From Labilibacter marinus (GTDB lineage: Bacteria; Bacteroidota; Bacteroidia; Bacteroidales; Marinilabiliaceae), in NCBI RefSeq assembly GCF_001659685.2, contig NZ_LXYE02000057.1, forward strand, positions 1 to 34,184: a DNA stretch of 34,184 nt, read 5' to 3'. Made by a program: the position numbers and the translations under genes. Of the stretch, positions 25,455 through 34,184 are shown in pieces. Below the pieces are notes generated by a model. The model had not been told where the DNA came from. It searched no databases and saw nothing but the letters and a program-made list of their open reading frames with translations. Positions within the stretch are counted from its first letter, which is position 1, and every line of letters starts with the position of its first letter.

Positions 25455-25512
25455 TCACATCAAACTCAGACCAAACTCACAAATATGTGAGTTTGGTCTG
25501 AGTTTGGTGTGA
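25455..25512. repeat. Near-perfect 27-bp inverted repeat with four CAAACTCA half-sites
   Basis: Arms 25455-25481 and 25486-25512 pair over 27 bp with one T-G position, around a four-base AATA loop. Each arm contains two CAAACTCA units: 25461-25468 and 25472-25479 on the left, and their complements at 25488-25495 and 25499-25506 on the right. The spacing is 11 bp within each arm. There is no good T-run on either side, so a terminator is unlikely. Confidence 0.85.
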
Positions 25513-25831
25513 CTTTTATATGAATTACTTCTGAACCAGTTACGCATCAGTATCGAAGTAATGCTCAGTATAGTTTGGTGTATGGGAGATGTGAGCAAAG
25601 CAAATGTCCTCTTCAACCAAGAGAGAAGTTTTATGGCTACTCAAGGTGGTATTCGGATCTATTAGTCTGCAAGCGGCATTATAGTCTGTAAAGGTATTGT
25701 CTATGGGAATTGCGAAAACACCTCCTGACTTGTTTCTCACCAAGAGTTGTAGCAAAATGATGTTTTTAAAGTCTGAAGCTTAGTAATTAAAAGCAATACG
25801 CTCATTTTTTCATTCCATAGCTCCCTGAAAG

Positions 25832-25850
25832 GGATTTAAGTTTTAAATCC
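25832..25850. repeat. Small perfect hairpin
   Basis: GGATTTAA (25832-25839) pairs with TTAAATCC (25843-25850) across three bases. An overlapping TCCCT-GAA-AGGGA hairpin at 25822-25834 would exclude it, so two alternative folds are possible. Confidence 0.45.
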
Positions 25851-26172
25851 TTATTACGAACCACTAAATAGATAATGCGGATTCAATAAATAAAAAATAC
25901 AAATTGTTGTTATCCAATAAAAACGATCTAGAATTTTTAGCGCTTGTTTTGCTTTGGTGAAAGTGTTCTCGGTAATTTTTGGGTTTGTATACCTAGATAA
26001 AAGCGTGTTTAAATTAGCTGTGCCACCCGTGCACCAAGGTGAATGTAGACTGAGCCCTTTGGTACATATATTAATCAAGGTAAATAAGTGTACTGGCAAG
26101 GGAGGGGGTGTCGTTTGTATCGAAAAATGTATGCCTAAGCAGGTTTGCTAAAGTTTTTATTCAGGTAAATGG

Positions 26173-26219
26173 GGCTATCGGTTGGTTGATTCGTTCTTTT
26201 ACCTTGGTAAATGATAGCC
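26173..26219 (+). repeat. Nested hairpin upstream of the surface-protein gene
   Basis: Outer stem GGCTATC (26173-26179) / GATAGCC (26213-26219) encloses an inner stem TTTACC (26198-26203) / GGTAAA (26206-26211). It ends 255 bp before the ATG of the surface-protein gene. It could be part of a structured leader if transcription starts upstream. Confidence 0.4.
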
Positions 26220-26437
26220 TAAATTTATTATAAACAGATATAAAGAATTTTAAAACTGGTGTTTACCCGTGGTTTAAATGGTTTTGTCCAAAGCATATAA
26301 TTATTTGGCCTTTTTATGTAACCATATTCTAAATCTACGTACAAGTGGATTAAGAAGGAAATCATAAGCAAATCGCACATTTATATTAAAATCAAGATGT
26401 ATTATTTTTGTGGCGATTTTTTGGAATAGTTAAAGTT

Positions 26438-26445
26438 ACTTTGTA
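26438..26445 (+). promoter_or_regulatory. Possible -7 box for the surface-protein gene
   Basis: In the stretch GTTAAAGTTACTTTGTAG, about 30 bp before the ATG, TTACTTTG differs from TAnnTTTG at one base. No TTTG lies at the right distance upstream for a -33 box (the nearest give spacings of about 12 and 25), so this is weak. Confidence 0.25.
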
Positions 26446-26474
26446 GAGGTAACAGAGATAAAAAATATTAGAAG

Positions 26475-29400
26475 ATGAAAAATATATACACTTTTTTAGC
26501 TGTTGTGTTGATGATTGGTTCGTTGGGTGTTTCTGAAGCACAGAACCCATACGCTGACGGAACAAACCTTGCTGACGGAACAGATATAAATGTTACATGG
26601 TCAGTTGCTGGTGGCGAAGAGGTAAATGCTCTTGGCGATTTGTCAACAAGCCAGGCAGGTATAATTAATGGTGATTTAATTGTTGCGGGCGATTTAGATG
26701 CAGTAGATATAAGTGTTTATGGTAAACTAACTGTAAATGGTGACTATGTAGATAGTGATTGGTCAGGACTGCATATATATTCTGGTGGTGTTGTTGAAAT
26801 AATTGGATCTTTCAATTCGAGTCAATCAATTGTTGTTGATGCGGGAGCTACACTTATTGTTTACGAGAACTTAACGCAAGGTAATGGAATGACCATTAAT
26901 GGGAATGTTGTGGTAGTTGGTTCCTTGACGTGTGTTGGAGAAATTAACATAGCTTCAGTAACTGGTAATTTGGTAGTTGGTGAAGATTTAGTTGCAGGAA
27001 ATAATGTAACAATTGATGGTGATTCTAATGCTGAACTTACTAATAATGTATACGTAATTAATGGTACGGCTTCAGGTGAAAGTTGGTCGAGTATAGAGAC
27101 TAATGGTGCAGGGGATTTGGGGGATTATACCACCAATGAATCAGGAAATACAGACTTAACTGATATTGTAACCTCAGCAGCAATTGTACCGGAGCCAAAA
27201 ACATACTATACCTTGGCATCTGGAGATTGGGATGACGAAGACATTTGGACACAAGACCCGGCAGGATCTATCTCTATTGATAAAGCAGTGCCATCTGATG
27301 GTGATCATATTGTTATACTTACAGGTAAAACAGTAACTGTGCCTGATGGAAATCCTCCTTATGCTAGCGATGTAACTTTAGATTTAGGTTCTGTAACTAT
27401 ATATGGTCAATTGGATTTGCGAAAATCCTCAGACCATGCTTTTGAAAGTTTAAAGGGTAATGGCCGTTTATTAATGGCTGATGATAATTACCCTACAATT
27501 ACTGATGATTCAAAGTTTGTGGATGAAAGTGAAGATGAAGGAACAGCAGTTTATTATGGAGATAGTTTTTCTTTAATCAATGCTCAAACTTTTTATAATT
27601 TGGAGGTAGATGCTAGTGGTGAAATTATCACTTTGGAGGATGATTGTACTTTAAATGGAAATCTACTTGTAAAAGCAGGGACATTAAAAGTTAATGATAC
27701 CGGAACTAGTGTAATAACTCTTGATGTTGCTAAAGATGTAACTATCCAAAGTAGTGGGTTAATGATGGTAGGGACAGGAGACTCTTACTCTGCCCATGCT
27801 CAGTATCATCAATTTATAATCGCAGGAGACCTTACTAATAATGGAACTGCTGAGTTCACTAATAGAGGAGCGGCAGTATACGATGTAGATGATACGGGTG
27901 GTGCAGTTGAGGTTATTTTTAATAGTCCTAGTAAGGATCAGGTATTAGAATGTAATGGACTTACTGTTTTTAACCAGTTAACTTGTGATAAAGGTTCGGA
28001 TAAAACTTTTATGCTTGATGTAAGTGCTACTTCTACCAATAATTTTAAAATTTATGGTAGAAATGATGTTCAGCCCAGTGGTGATCCTGGAGATAGAGAT
28101 GGTAATAAAGCCTTAAGATTATTGGCGGGAACACTAAAGCTAGGGAGTAATATTGTTATTGAAGATATATCGGAAAACAATTCATTTGACATTGATACAG
28201 ATGCACGTCTGTGGCTGGATAATAATGCAATAGTAACCCTTACAGGGGATGATATTTATTTATATGGAGAATTAAAACTATCAGGAACAAGTCAGTTTTA
28301 CGAACATTCTAATAATAATGGCTTAAAGTTACGATCACTTGGTATATTAAATATTGAAGGAGGTACTCACGAATTTAACTCAATTGGAGCCTCAACTAGT
28401 GGCTCGGCTGGCACACAATTAGGAGCCTACCTTCAATCAGGAGGAGACGTAACGGTGCTTAGTGAGAATTCTGGTTACGAATGTGCAGCATTCCACCTAC
28501 CATTTAAAACAAATGTGTTTCAAATGTCAGGTGGTACACTTACCGTAATAGATGATGGAGATACAAGTGGAGGTGATAATTTCACCTTAATCATCAATTC
28601 AGCTGAAGGTAACTATAATGTAACTGGAGGTACGGTAAAATTAGCCAATAAGCATGATTATCCTCACAAGTTTATTTCCAGAGCACCTTTCTGGGACTTG
28701 TTATTAAGTAGCGATAATAATGATGGTGGTTATCAGTTGGCAGCATATACCGAGTCTGGTGGACCTCAATATGAAAATGTAGAAGTTGTTCCTCTTGTAG
28801 TACTTAATGATTTGACTATTGATAATATAAGAAATCAAACTTTTGATGCAAATAACATAGATGTTGAGATAAGTGGTGACTTTATTATTGAATCAGGAGC
28901 TGCATACGATCCAGGAAGCAATACTACTTATTTTAATGGTGCGAAAGAAAGTGAAATTGTTATAGAATCAGTATCATCAGTTTTGGATATGAATAAAGTA
29001 TTGGTAGACAAAGACGATAATACTTGGAGTGTAAAAATTAATGCACCAAACTTTACGGGAGATCATCCTCTTGAAATAGGAGATAGCTTGATAATTACCC
29101 GAGGTCTATTTGATGTGGTAGATTATGAGGTGGATGTAAAGGGTAATGTTGCTATTACAGATGGTGGTATTGAAGCTACTGGTTCATCTGCTGGTAAAAT
29201 TGTTTTAAATAATGGATCCGCACAACAAACTCTTTTAGGATCGGCTATTTATAATCCGTCTTTTGGTCGTATAGAACTTGATAATGGCACCCATGGTGCA
29301 GCTATTGAGTCAGATGTGATCATGGATTATTTTGAACTGACTAGTGGTGTTTTAAACCTAGGAGATTATAGGTTGACGGTAAATGACGATGCCATTGTAG

Positions 29401-32400
29401 GAAGTGGTTATAGTGCCTCTAAGATGATACAGACATCTGGTGGCCATGGAGCTCGAGGGCTAAGGTTTAAATTAACAGAAGATTATGGAGGTGGAGAAAC
29501 AATATTATATCCAGTAGGAACACCCGGAGAATATACGCGTTGTGAAGTGAGTATAACAGGTAATATTGCAGCTGTTGATGGCTATTTTACAATCGTTCCG
29601 GTTGCTCTAGAACATCCAACATATGAGCCAGGTAAGAATATTGATGTGATGGCTTATTATTGGAAAACTAAAGCAGAAAGTCTTTCCAATATTGCAAGTA
29701 ATGTTGAGTATCAGTTCTATTGTGGGGATGTTTCTCCTATTAGTAAAGAGTATTATTATTTAGGAACTACTTGGACGCAAGGGGGTAATGCAAATAATCC
29801 ATTGGTGTTTGAGTCGGGTAATATTAACGGATTTGCTACAGGCGATTTTACAAGTGGTGAAAACAATGGATTTAAAAATGTAACAACAGTATATACCGTT
29901 GGTTCTGGAGATTGGGATGAGGGAACTGTATGGAGTTCAGGTAGTGTACCAAAATCATATGAGTTTGTAGAAATTAGAAATGGGCATACTGTAACTATGG
30001 ATATTGATGGTGTTACTGTAGGTTCGTTAACAATTGAAGAAGGAGGTAAGCTTGAAGTTGAAACAACCACTGGACATACCTTTAATATTGTAAAAGGTGA
30101 CGGAACATTTAGTATTGCTAGTGCAACAATTCCAACTGCTGATTATTATGAGTTTATGTATAGCGATTTGGCAACATTTGAATATAGAGGTGATGTGAAT
30201 ATTGATATCCCAACAGACTTTTCGGTTTATCCTAACTTGTTTATTGCTGGGGCGAGTAGAAAGTCGCTGCCTAATAATATGGATATATTGGTTAGGAAAA
30301 ACCTAACAATTGATGGAAATGTAACTTTGAGGACGAATAGTGCCGATGATTTAACGATTCAAAATAATTTAGTTATTGATAATGGTGGTTTACTGGAGAT
30401 TAATCACGGTAATTCTCATGAGATAACTGTTTATGGTTCGATGGATTTAAGCGGGGCAGGTGCAAATGAGATTTTAGTTAGAGATGGAGGTACAAATACT
30501 CAAACTTCAAAAGTTAATTTATATAAGGATATTTTACTGTCCTCTAATTCCAAAATTGATTTATGGAGTGATATATCCAAGTCTATAGAATTACATTTTC
30601 TAGGAGATGAGGATTCAAATGTTGATAATAGTGTTGGAGGTAGTTTAGATTTTAGTAGAATAGTAGTTAATAAATCATTGAGTACCTCGACGGTGTACAT
30701 TAATGGAGGATTGAATTTGTACGCCCCTACTGATGAAGTAACAAAGTCAATTCATCTAATAAAAGGAATTTGTCATTTAGAAGATGTTGGTACGCATACT
30801 ATCTCATCAGGTACTTATGATTTTAAAATTCCATCGGGTACAACTTTAAAAGTTGATGATGGAACTACATTAAATGTAATAGGTGATGATAAAGGTATAT
30901 GGCTAGATGGATCTTTAATCATTGAAGATGGCGGTATTGTTAATAATAATGGTGGAACAAATAATTATATTGAATATTCTTCTTCTGGTGATGCAAACAT
31001 TACCTTAAATGGCGCAGGAACTCTGAAGGTTGGATCTCAAATTCGTCGTTCTTTGTTTATAGATTTGGGCGTGTTAACGCTGAATCAGAATAGCACCACT
31101 GCAAATACATTGCTTGTAGGAGATACGGATACCGGAGACCAAAGTCGAGGAATGTTTGAAATATTAGGAATAGGAAGTTCGTTTACGCAAGCACATGGGA
31201 CTAATATAATTATAGAGCGTGGTCATGGAACCGATAATATATCTCTTTATTTCGATCCTGCGACATCGTCTATTGCTACCGATGCCGGTTTTACTATAGG
31301 TAACACTCAAACGCCTTCAAATAATACGGTTGCTATTTATGCACCTAAAGAAATAAATAATCTTACCGTAGCTAGTGGCAATGTAACAGCTCAGTTGTTT
31401 GTTAATCCTCTAACAATAAATGGAGATTTATTAATAACAAACGGTGTATTTGATACTAACGATTTAGATTTAACATTAAAAGGTAATTTTACAAATAGTG
31501 TTGGTACTGCAGGTTTTGATGCAGGTAATAATATAACATATTTTACAGGATCTACTGATCAAACTATTAGTGGAGAAACAACTTTCGATCATGTTATAAA
31601 AGAAACTGAATCTACTTCGCTAATACTTGATGCAGATATAACAACTGACGATCTGACCTTAAGTTCAGGTTCTTTAAATACAGGGATATATGATTTAACT
31701 GTACTAGGTGATTTGTACAATGCTATTACAACTTCTAGTTCAGATCCGAGTCAAGGTGTTGTAATGGCAGGTCCTGATGTTCAACAATTAAGTGGAGCAG
31801 GTACCTTTGCTCGTTTAACCATAAATAATCCTAATGGAGTTGCGGTTCCAACTCAATCAGGTTCTATTAATTTTACTGATTATTTACAGTTAACGGATGG
31901 GGTTTTGGATATTGGGCGTAACTTGTTGTTATTAAATGAGGATGCTACTTTTATAGGAGTTGGTTCCGATCCTGATCCGGCTATGGCCTTTAGTGATAAT
32001 AATATGGTTCAGACCAACCTATCTTTTGTTGATAATGGTATTAAAAAAGTATTTCCTCTAGTGTCGGGGTCAACATACTCATTTGTTTATCCAATAGGTT
32101 CCTTAGGGAAATATACGCCTGTAACAGCGAGTATTACTACTAATGGTAATAATACCGGTTCAATAAGAGTAAAGGCTGCGGACGAACATCATGCAAGTAT
32201 TACTGATCGTTCAGAAACAGCCTACGATGACACGAAAAATGTATTGCAATATAATTGGACGCTAGATGCGGATGGTATAGACGGGTTTACTGCGAACTTT
32301 GTGATGAAAGGAAATGCTTCAGACGCTCTAGTTACAGATGGAAATCTAGTAAGTGATTATATTACTGCGCGAATATTGTTAGATGAGATTAAGTGGAAAA

Positions 32401-34184
32401 AATTTGATGAAGCTGATTATTTCAATGAAGCTGATACTGAATTAACTTTTAACTTTGCTGATTATAGTGATGGTGATATCGATGGTGATTATACGGCTGG
32501 TATTGCAGATGCTATTCCTGATTTATTGGCTGCTTATATAACTGTCGTTGATAATGGAGATTGGGATGAAGAGTCTACTTGGAAACCGTATAATCCAGAA
32601 ACAGGTATAACAGATACGGGAGGAGATGGTCCTACAGGTGGTCCTAGGGGAAGTTTGGTTTATGTAGATAGAAATGTAATTATGCCATCTAACTTCATGT
32701 CGGCTTATCGTACAAATATTCTTGAATCAGGAACTATTACTACAGGAACTACAATTGGTCATCGATTAGGAGATGTGTCTGGAACAGGACTGTTAAATTT
32801 AGGCAGTGGTAACTTGCCTGCAGGTATTTACGATGAATTCTTTTCGAATAATGGTGGTACGCTGCAGTATTCGGGTACTTCAAGTTATGATATATTAAGT
32901 GAAATTACGGAAGTAAATAACCTGAAACTAATAGGGAGTGGTTCTGACGTACGACGTTTGCCTAATGTAGAGAGCGGATTCCAGATATTAGGAGACCTTA
33001 CGATTGAGGATGTTCATGTAGAAAATACCCATAATCGAAATATGTTTATTGCAGGAGATGTTGTATTTACTTCAGGTACTTTTGATGCTGGAACGACTAG
33101 TGGTGATAGAATTCCAACAGTTACTTTTAATGGAACCAGCTTGCAGGATGTTTCAGGAGGTGTTGATTTTACATCATTAGGGGCAGGTGCATTTTATAAT
33201 TTTGAGATAAACAATGTTTCAGGTGTAACGATTTCAAATAATATTGAAATAGAAAATGTGTTAAAACTTGGTAGTGGAGTCATTTTTGCGGATGCAGGAG
33301 GTAGTGTTAAAGTGACTAACTCTTCTGGAAGTGCTGTGAGCGATGGTGGTGAATCATCTTATGTACAAGGCCCTTTAAGTAAGGTTATAAATAATTCAGA
33401 TAGCTTTACATTCCCTGTTGGTGATCAAAATAGGTTTATGCCTATAAATATTGCCACAGATGGAAGTGGTGGCGGAACGGAATCTTGGGAAGTACAGTAT
33501 TATAGTTCTGCGTTTTCAGATGTTTCTGCTAATTTGCCTGATGTAGCTTATGTAAGTCGTTCGGATTACTGGAGGGTTTTAGCGGAGTCTTCTAATAATG
33601 CAAAAGTAACTTTAAATTGGGATGCAGCAAGTGGAGTAGACCCAGATAATGGTCAGTCGAGTATGATAAAATATTCCTCAGCAAATTTATGGGAAGTTGA
33701 GGCAGGAACATTCTCTGAAACGTCAACGTCTTCTTCAGGAAGTATTGTGTCAAATAGCTTAATTGGATTTAATGATCATGTAGCTGAAGGTAATTATTTT
33801 ACGTTTGGTTCTATAACAATACCAACGTATGATTGGAATGGAACATCCTCTGATTGGTTTGATCCAAACAACTGGGATTTAGGTTTTGTACCGAGTGCGG
33901 GTACAGATATTACAATTGGTACTGATGGGACAGATCCTATTGTTAGTAGTGCAGGTGTTGCTCAGGTAAATAATTTAACTATTAATTCAGGTGTCAGTCT
34001 TACTCTTCAGCCAGGAGCTCAAATGACCATTAATGGAGATGTGGTTTGTGATAATGGAGCTTTTGTAATTCAAAATTCAGTAAATCAACCTTCATCTCTT
34101 ATTCATCATGGAAGCATGACTGATAGAACAGTGACAGATACACCTGCTCAGGTACAATGGACTTATAGTGATAATCGTTATTTT
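26475..34184 (+). CDS. Very large secreted surface protein, partial (3' end outside window)
   Basis: An uninterrupted frame of 2570 codons that runs off the window end. Residues 1-22 form a signal peptide (cut probably at SEA-Q). The rest is Asn/Asp/Gly/Thr/Ser-rich with a beta-strand rhythm, consistent with stacked beta-solenoid or adhesin-like repeats. Three degenerate families are visible. One is a GDWD...W module (residues 244, 1140, 2022 and a WNGTSSDW variant at 2453). The second is a YPxG-type module (nt about 29506, 32088 and 33410). The third is a short unit of the form F-x-G-S-x-x-Q-x-I-x-G...F-x-x-L-x-I-x-N with about eight copies. It is typical of Bacteroidota cell-surface proteins exported by type IX secretion; the C-terminal sorting domain would lie beyond 34184. 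Its role (adhesion, gliding or matrix) is not shown. No neighbour in this window is cotranscribed with it. Confidence 0.88.
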   Translation, partial: MKNIYTFLAVVLMIGSLGVSEAQNPYADGTNLADGTDINVTWSVAGGEEVNALGDLSTSQAGIINGDLIVAGDLDAVDISVYGKLTVNGDYVDSDWSGLHIYSGGVVEIIGSFNSSQSIVVDAGATLIVYENLTQGNGMTINGNVVVVGSLTCVGEINIASVTGNLVVGEDLVAGNNVTIDGDSNAELTNNVYVINGTASGESWSSIETNGAGDLGDYTTNESGNTDLTDIVTSAAIVPEPKTYYTLASGDWDDEDIWTQDPAGSISIDKAVPSDGDHIVILTGKTVTVPDGNPPYASDVTLDLGSVTIYGQLDLRKSSDHAFESLKGNGRLLMADDNYPTITDDSKFVDESEDEGTAVYYGDSFSLINAQTFYNLEVDASGEIITLEDDCTLNGNLLVKAGTLKVNDTGTSVITLDVAKDVTIQSSGLMMVGTGDSYSAHAQYHQFIIAGDLTNNGTAEFTNRGAAVYDVDDTGGAVEVIFNSPSKDQVLECNGLTVFNQLTCDKGSDKTFMLDVSATSTNNFKIYGRNDVQPSGDPGDRDGNKALRLLAGTLKLGSNIVIEDISENNSFDIDTDARLWLDNNAIVTLTGDDIYLYGELKLSGTSQFYEHSNNNGLKLRSLGILNIEGGTHEFNSIGASTSGSAGTQLGAYLQSGGDVTVLSENSGYECAAFHLPFKTNVFQMSGGTLTVIDDGDTSGGDNFTLIINSAEGNYNVTGGTVKLANKHDYPHKFISRAPFWDLLLSSDNNDGGYQLAAYTESGGPQYENVEVVPLVVLNDLTIDNIRNQTFDANNIDVEISGDFIIESGAAYDPGSNTTYFNGAKESEIVIESVSSVLDMNKVLVDKDDNTWSVKINAPNFTGDHPLEIGDSLIITRGLFDVVDYEVDVKGNVAITDGGIEATGSSAGKIVLNNGSAQQTLLGSAIYNPSFGRIELDNGTHGAAIESDVIMDYFELTSGVLNLGDYRLTVNDDAIVGSGYSASKMIQTSGGHGARGLRFKLTEDYGGGETILYPVGTPGEYTRCEVSITGNIAAVDGYFTIVPVALEHPTYEPGKNIDVMAYYWKTKAESLSNIASNVEYQFYCGDVSPISKEYYYLGTTWTQGGNANNPLVFESGNINGFATGDFTSGENNGFKNVTTVYTVGSGDWDEGTVWSSGSVPKSYEFVEIRNGHTVTMDIDGVTVGSLTIEEGGKLEVETTTGHTFNIVKGDGTFSIASATIPTADYYEFMYSDLATFEYRGDVNIDIPTDFSVYPNLFIAGASRKSLPNNMDILVRKNLTIDGNVTLRTNSADDLTIQNNLVIDNGGLLEINHGNSHEITVYGSMDLSGAGANEILVRDGGTNTQTSKVNLYKDILLSSNSKIDLWSDISKSIELHFLGDEDSNVDNSVGGSLDFSRIVVNKSLSTSTVYINGGLNLYAPTDEVTKSIHLIKGICHLEDVGTHTISSGTYDFKIPSGTTLKVDDGTTLNVIGDDKGIWLDGSLIIEDGGIVNNNGGTNNYIEYSSSGDANITLNGAGTLKVGSQIRRSLFIDLGVLTLNQNSTTANTLLVGDTDTGDQSRGMFEILGIGSSFTQAHGTNIIIERGHGTDNISLYFDPATSSIATDAGFTIGNTQTPSNNTVAIYAPKEINNLTVASGNVTAQLFVNPLTINGDLLITNGVFDTNDLDLTLKGNFTNSVGTAGFDAGNNITYFTGSTDQTISGETTFDHVIKETESTSLILDADITTDDLTLSSGSLNTGIYDLTVLGDLYNAITTSSSDPSQGVVMAGPDVQQLSGAGTFARLTINNPNGVAVPTQSGSINFTDYLQLTDGVLDIGRNLLLLNEDATFIGVGSDPDPAMAFSDNNMVQTNLSFVDNGIKKVFPLVSGSTYSFVYPIGSLGKYTPVTASITTNGNNTGSIRVKAADEHHASITDRSETAYDDTKNVLQYNWTLDADGIDGFTANFVMKGNASDALVTDGNLVSDYITARILLDEIKWKKFDEADYFNEADTELTFNFADYSDGDIDGDYTAGIADAIPDLLAAYITVVDNGDWDEESTWKPYNPETGITDTGGDGPTGGPRGSLVYVDRNVIMPSNFMSAYRTNILESGTITTGTTIGHRLGDVSGTGLLNLGSGNLPAGIYDEFFSNNGGTLQYSGTSSYDILSEITEVNNLKLIGSGSDVRRLPNVESGFQILGDLTIEDVHVENTHNRNMFIAGDVVFTSGTFDAGTTSGDRIPTVTFNGTSLQDVSGGVDFTSLGAGAFYNFEINNVSGVTISNNIEIENVLKLGSGVIFADAGGSVKVTNSSGSAVSDGGESSYVQGPLSKVINNSDSFTFPVGDQNRFMPINIATDGSGGGTESWEVQYYSSAFSDVSANLPDVAYVSRSDYWRVLAESSNNAKVTLNWDAASGVDPDNGQSSMIKYSSANLWEVEAGTFSETSTSSSGSIVSNSLIGFNDHVAEGNYFTFGSITIPTYDWNGTSSDWFDPNNWDLGFVPSAGTDITIGTDGTDPIVSSAGVAQVNNLTINSGVSLTLQPGAQMTINGDVVCDNGAFVIQNSVNQPSSLIHHGSMTDRTVTDTPAQVQWTYSDNRYF

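Larger units (their letters stand above)
24661..26474. other. 1.8-kb region without a convincing gene
   Basis: All frames are broken by stops; the longest (71 to 81 codons) have non-ATG or poorly placed starts and no recognisable motif. The sequence does not look like ordinary AT-rich spacer and holds several structures: a 27-bp inverted repeat (25455-25512), hairpins at 25832-25850 and 26173-26219, a 10-base repeat AGTTTGGTGT (25501 and 25572), and three GGTAAAT copies (26079, 26164, 26206). I see no tRNA, no transposase remnant, and no reverse transcriptase or CRISPR. Possible readings are a decayed locus, a long untranslated leader of the surface-protein gene, or an unrecognised RNA. Confidence 0.6.

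Noticed and set aside
25540-25755. 71-codon minus-strand frame ending beside the 27-bp inverted repeat
   Set aside because: It starts with TTG, has no motif or signal peptide, and its codon use is unlike the neighbouring genes. The nearby inverted repeat is not followed by a T-run, so it does not support a gene end.
25854-26151. Overlapping 81-codon (-) and 65-codon (+) frames
   Set aside because: They lie on opposite strands of the same stretch, have no recognisable protein features, and read as chance frames.
24661-26474. tRNA, CRISPR array, reverse transcriptase or transposase in the gene-free region
   Set aside because: No cloverleaf, no regularly spaced repeats, and no catalytic motif could be found on either strand.
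26475-34184. Diversity-generating retroelement target in the giant gene
   Set aside because: No reverse transcriptase is in the window, and I see no template/variable repeat pair; the repeats are degenerate at protein level.

Overview
The window reads as chromosomal DNA of a Bacteroidota bacterium, most likely an anaerobic or facultative Bacteroidales/Marinilabiliales-type organism. This rests on a 287-residue primary sigma factor of the short Bacteroidota form, a Rho factor with a long disordered insertion near its N-terminus, a one-piece pyruvate:ferredoxin oxidoreductase, a TamB gene divergent from tsaD, candidate TAnnTTTG-type -7 promoter boxes, few clear Shine-Dalgarno sites, and AT-rich codon use. 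No database search was possible, so family calls come from motif recognition.

Layout. 1-364: non-coding flank with inverted and direct repeats. 365-1228 (-): primary sigma factor, divergent from 1551-3266 (+): Rho, which ends in a strong terminator. 3508-4713 (+): AAA/DUF4143 ATPase with a Walker B Glu-to-Gln change. 4817-8353 (+): nifJ, with terminator. 8448-9554 (+): aldose 1-epimerase lipoprotein. 9624-10091 (-): VirK-like exported protein. 10227-12521 (+): SanA/YdcF-like protein, an exported protein of unknown function, and an exported transglutaminase-like protein that appears to lack its cysteine. 12535-15081 (-): ExbB-ExbD-ExbD-TonB energising complex. 15160-19674 (-): TamB-like protein, divergent from 19778-20797 (+): tsaD.

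The most interesting part is 20921-24660 (+), a compact five-gene operon: a PqqD-like RiPP recognition protein, a 74-residue Ser-rich peptide with a leader-like N-terminus, an HPr-kinase-like P-loop protein, a small S24/S26 signal-peptidase-like protease with a Ser/His pair, and a type I ABC exporter without its own peptidase domain. Together they look like a system that recognises, possibly phosphorylates, cleaves and exports a peptide. It lacks the lasso cyclase and B2 protease, any radical SAM enzyme and any lanthionine synthetase, so it fits no standard RiPP class that I recognise.

24661-26474 is 1.8 kb with no convincing gene. It contains a near-perfect 27-bp inverted repeat built from four CAAACTCA half-sites with 11-bp spacing. 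From 26475 to the window end runs an open reading frame of at least 2570 codons for a secreted surface protein made of degenerate beta-rich repeats. Its 3' end, and any C-terminal sorting domain, lie outside the window.
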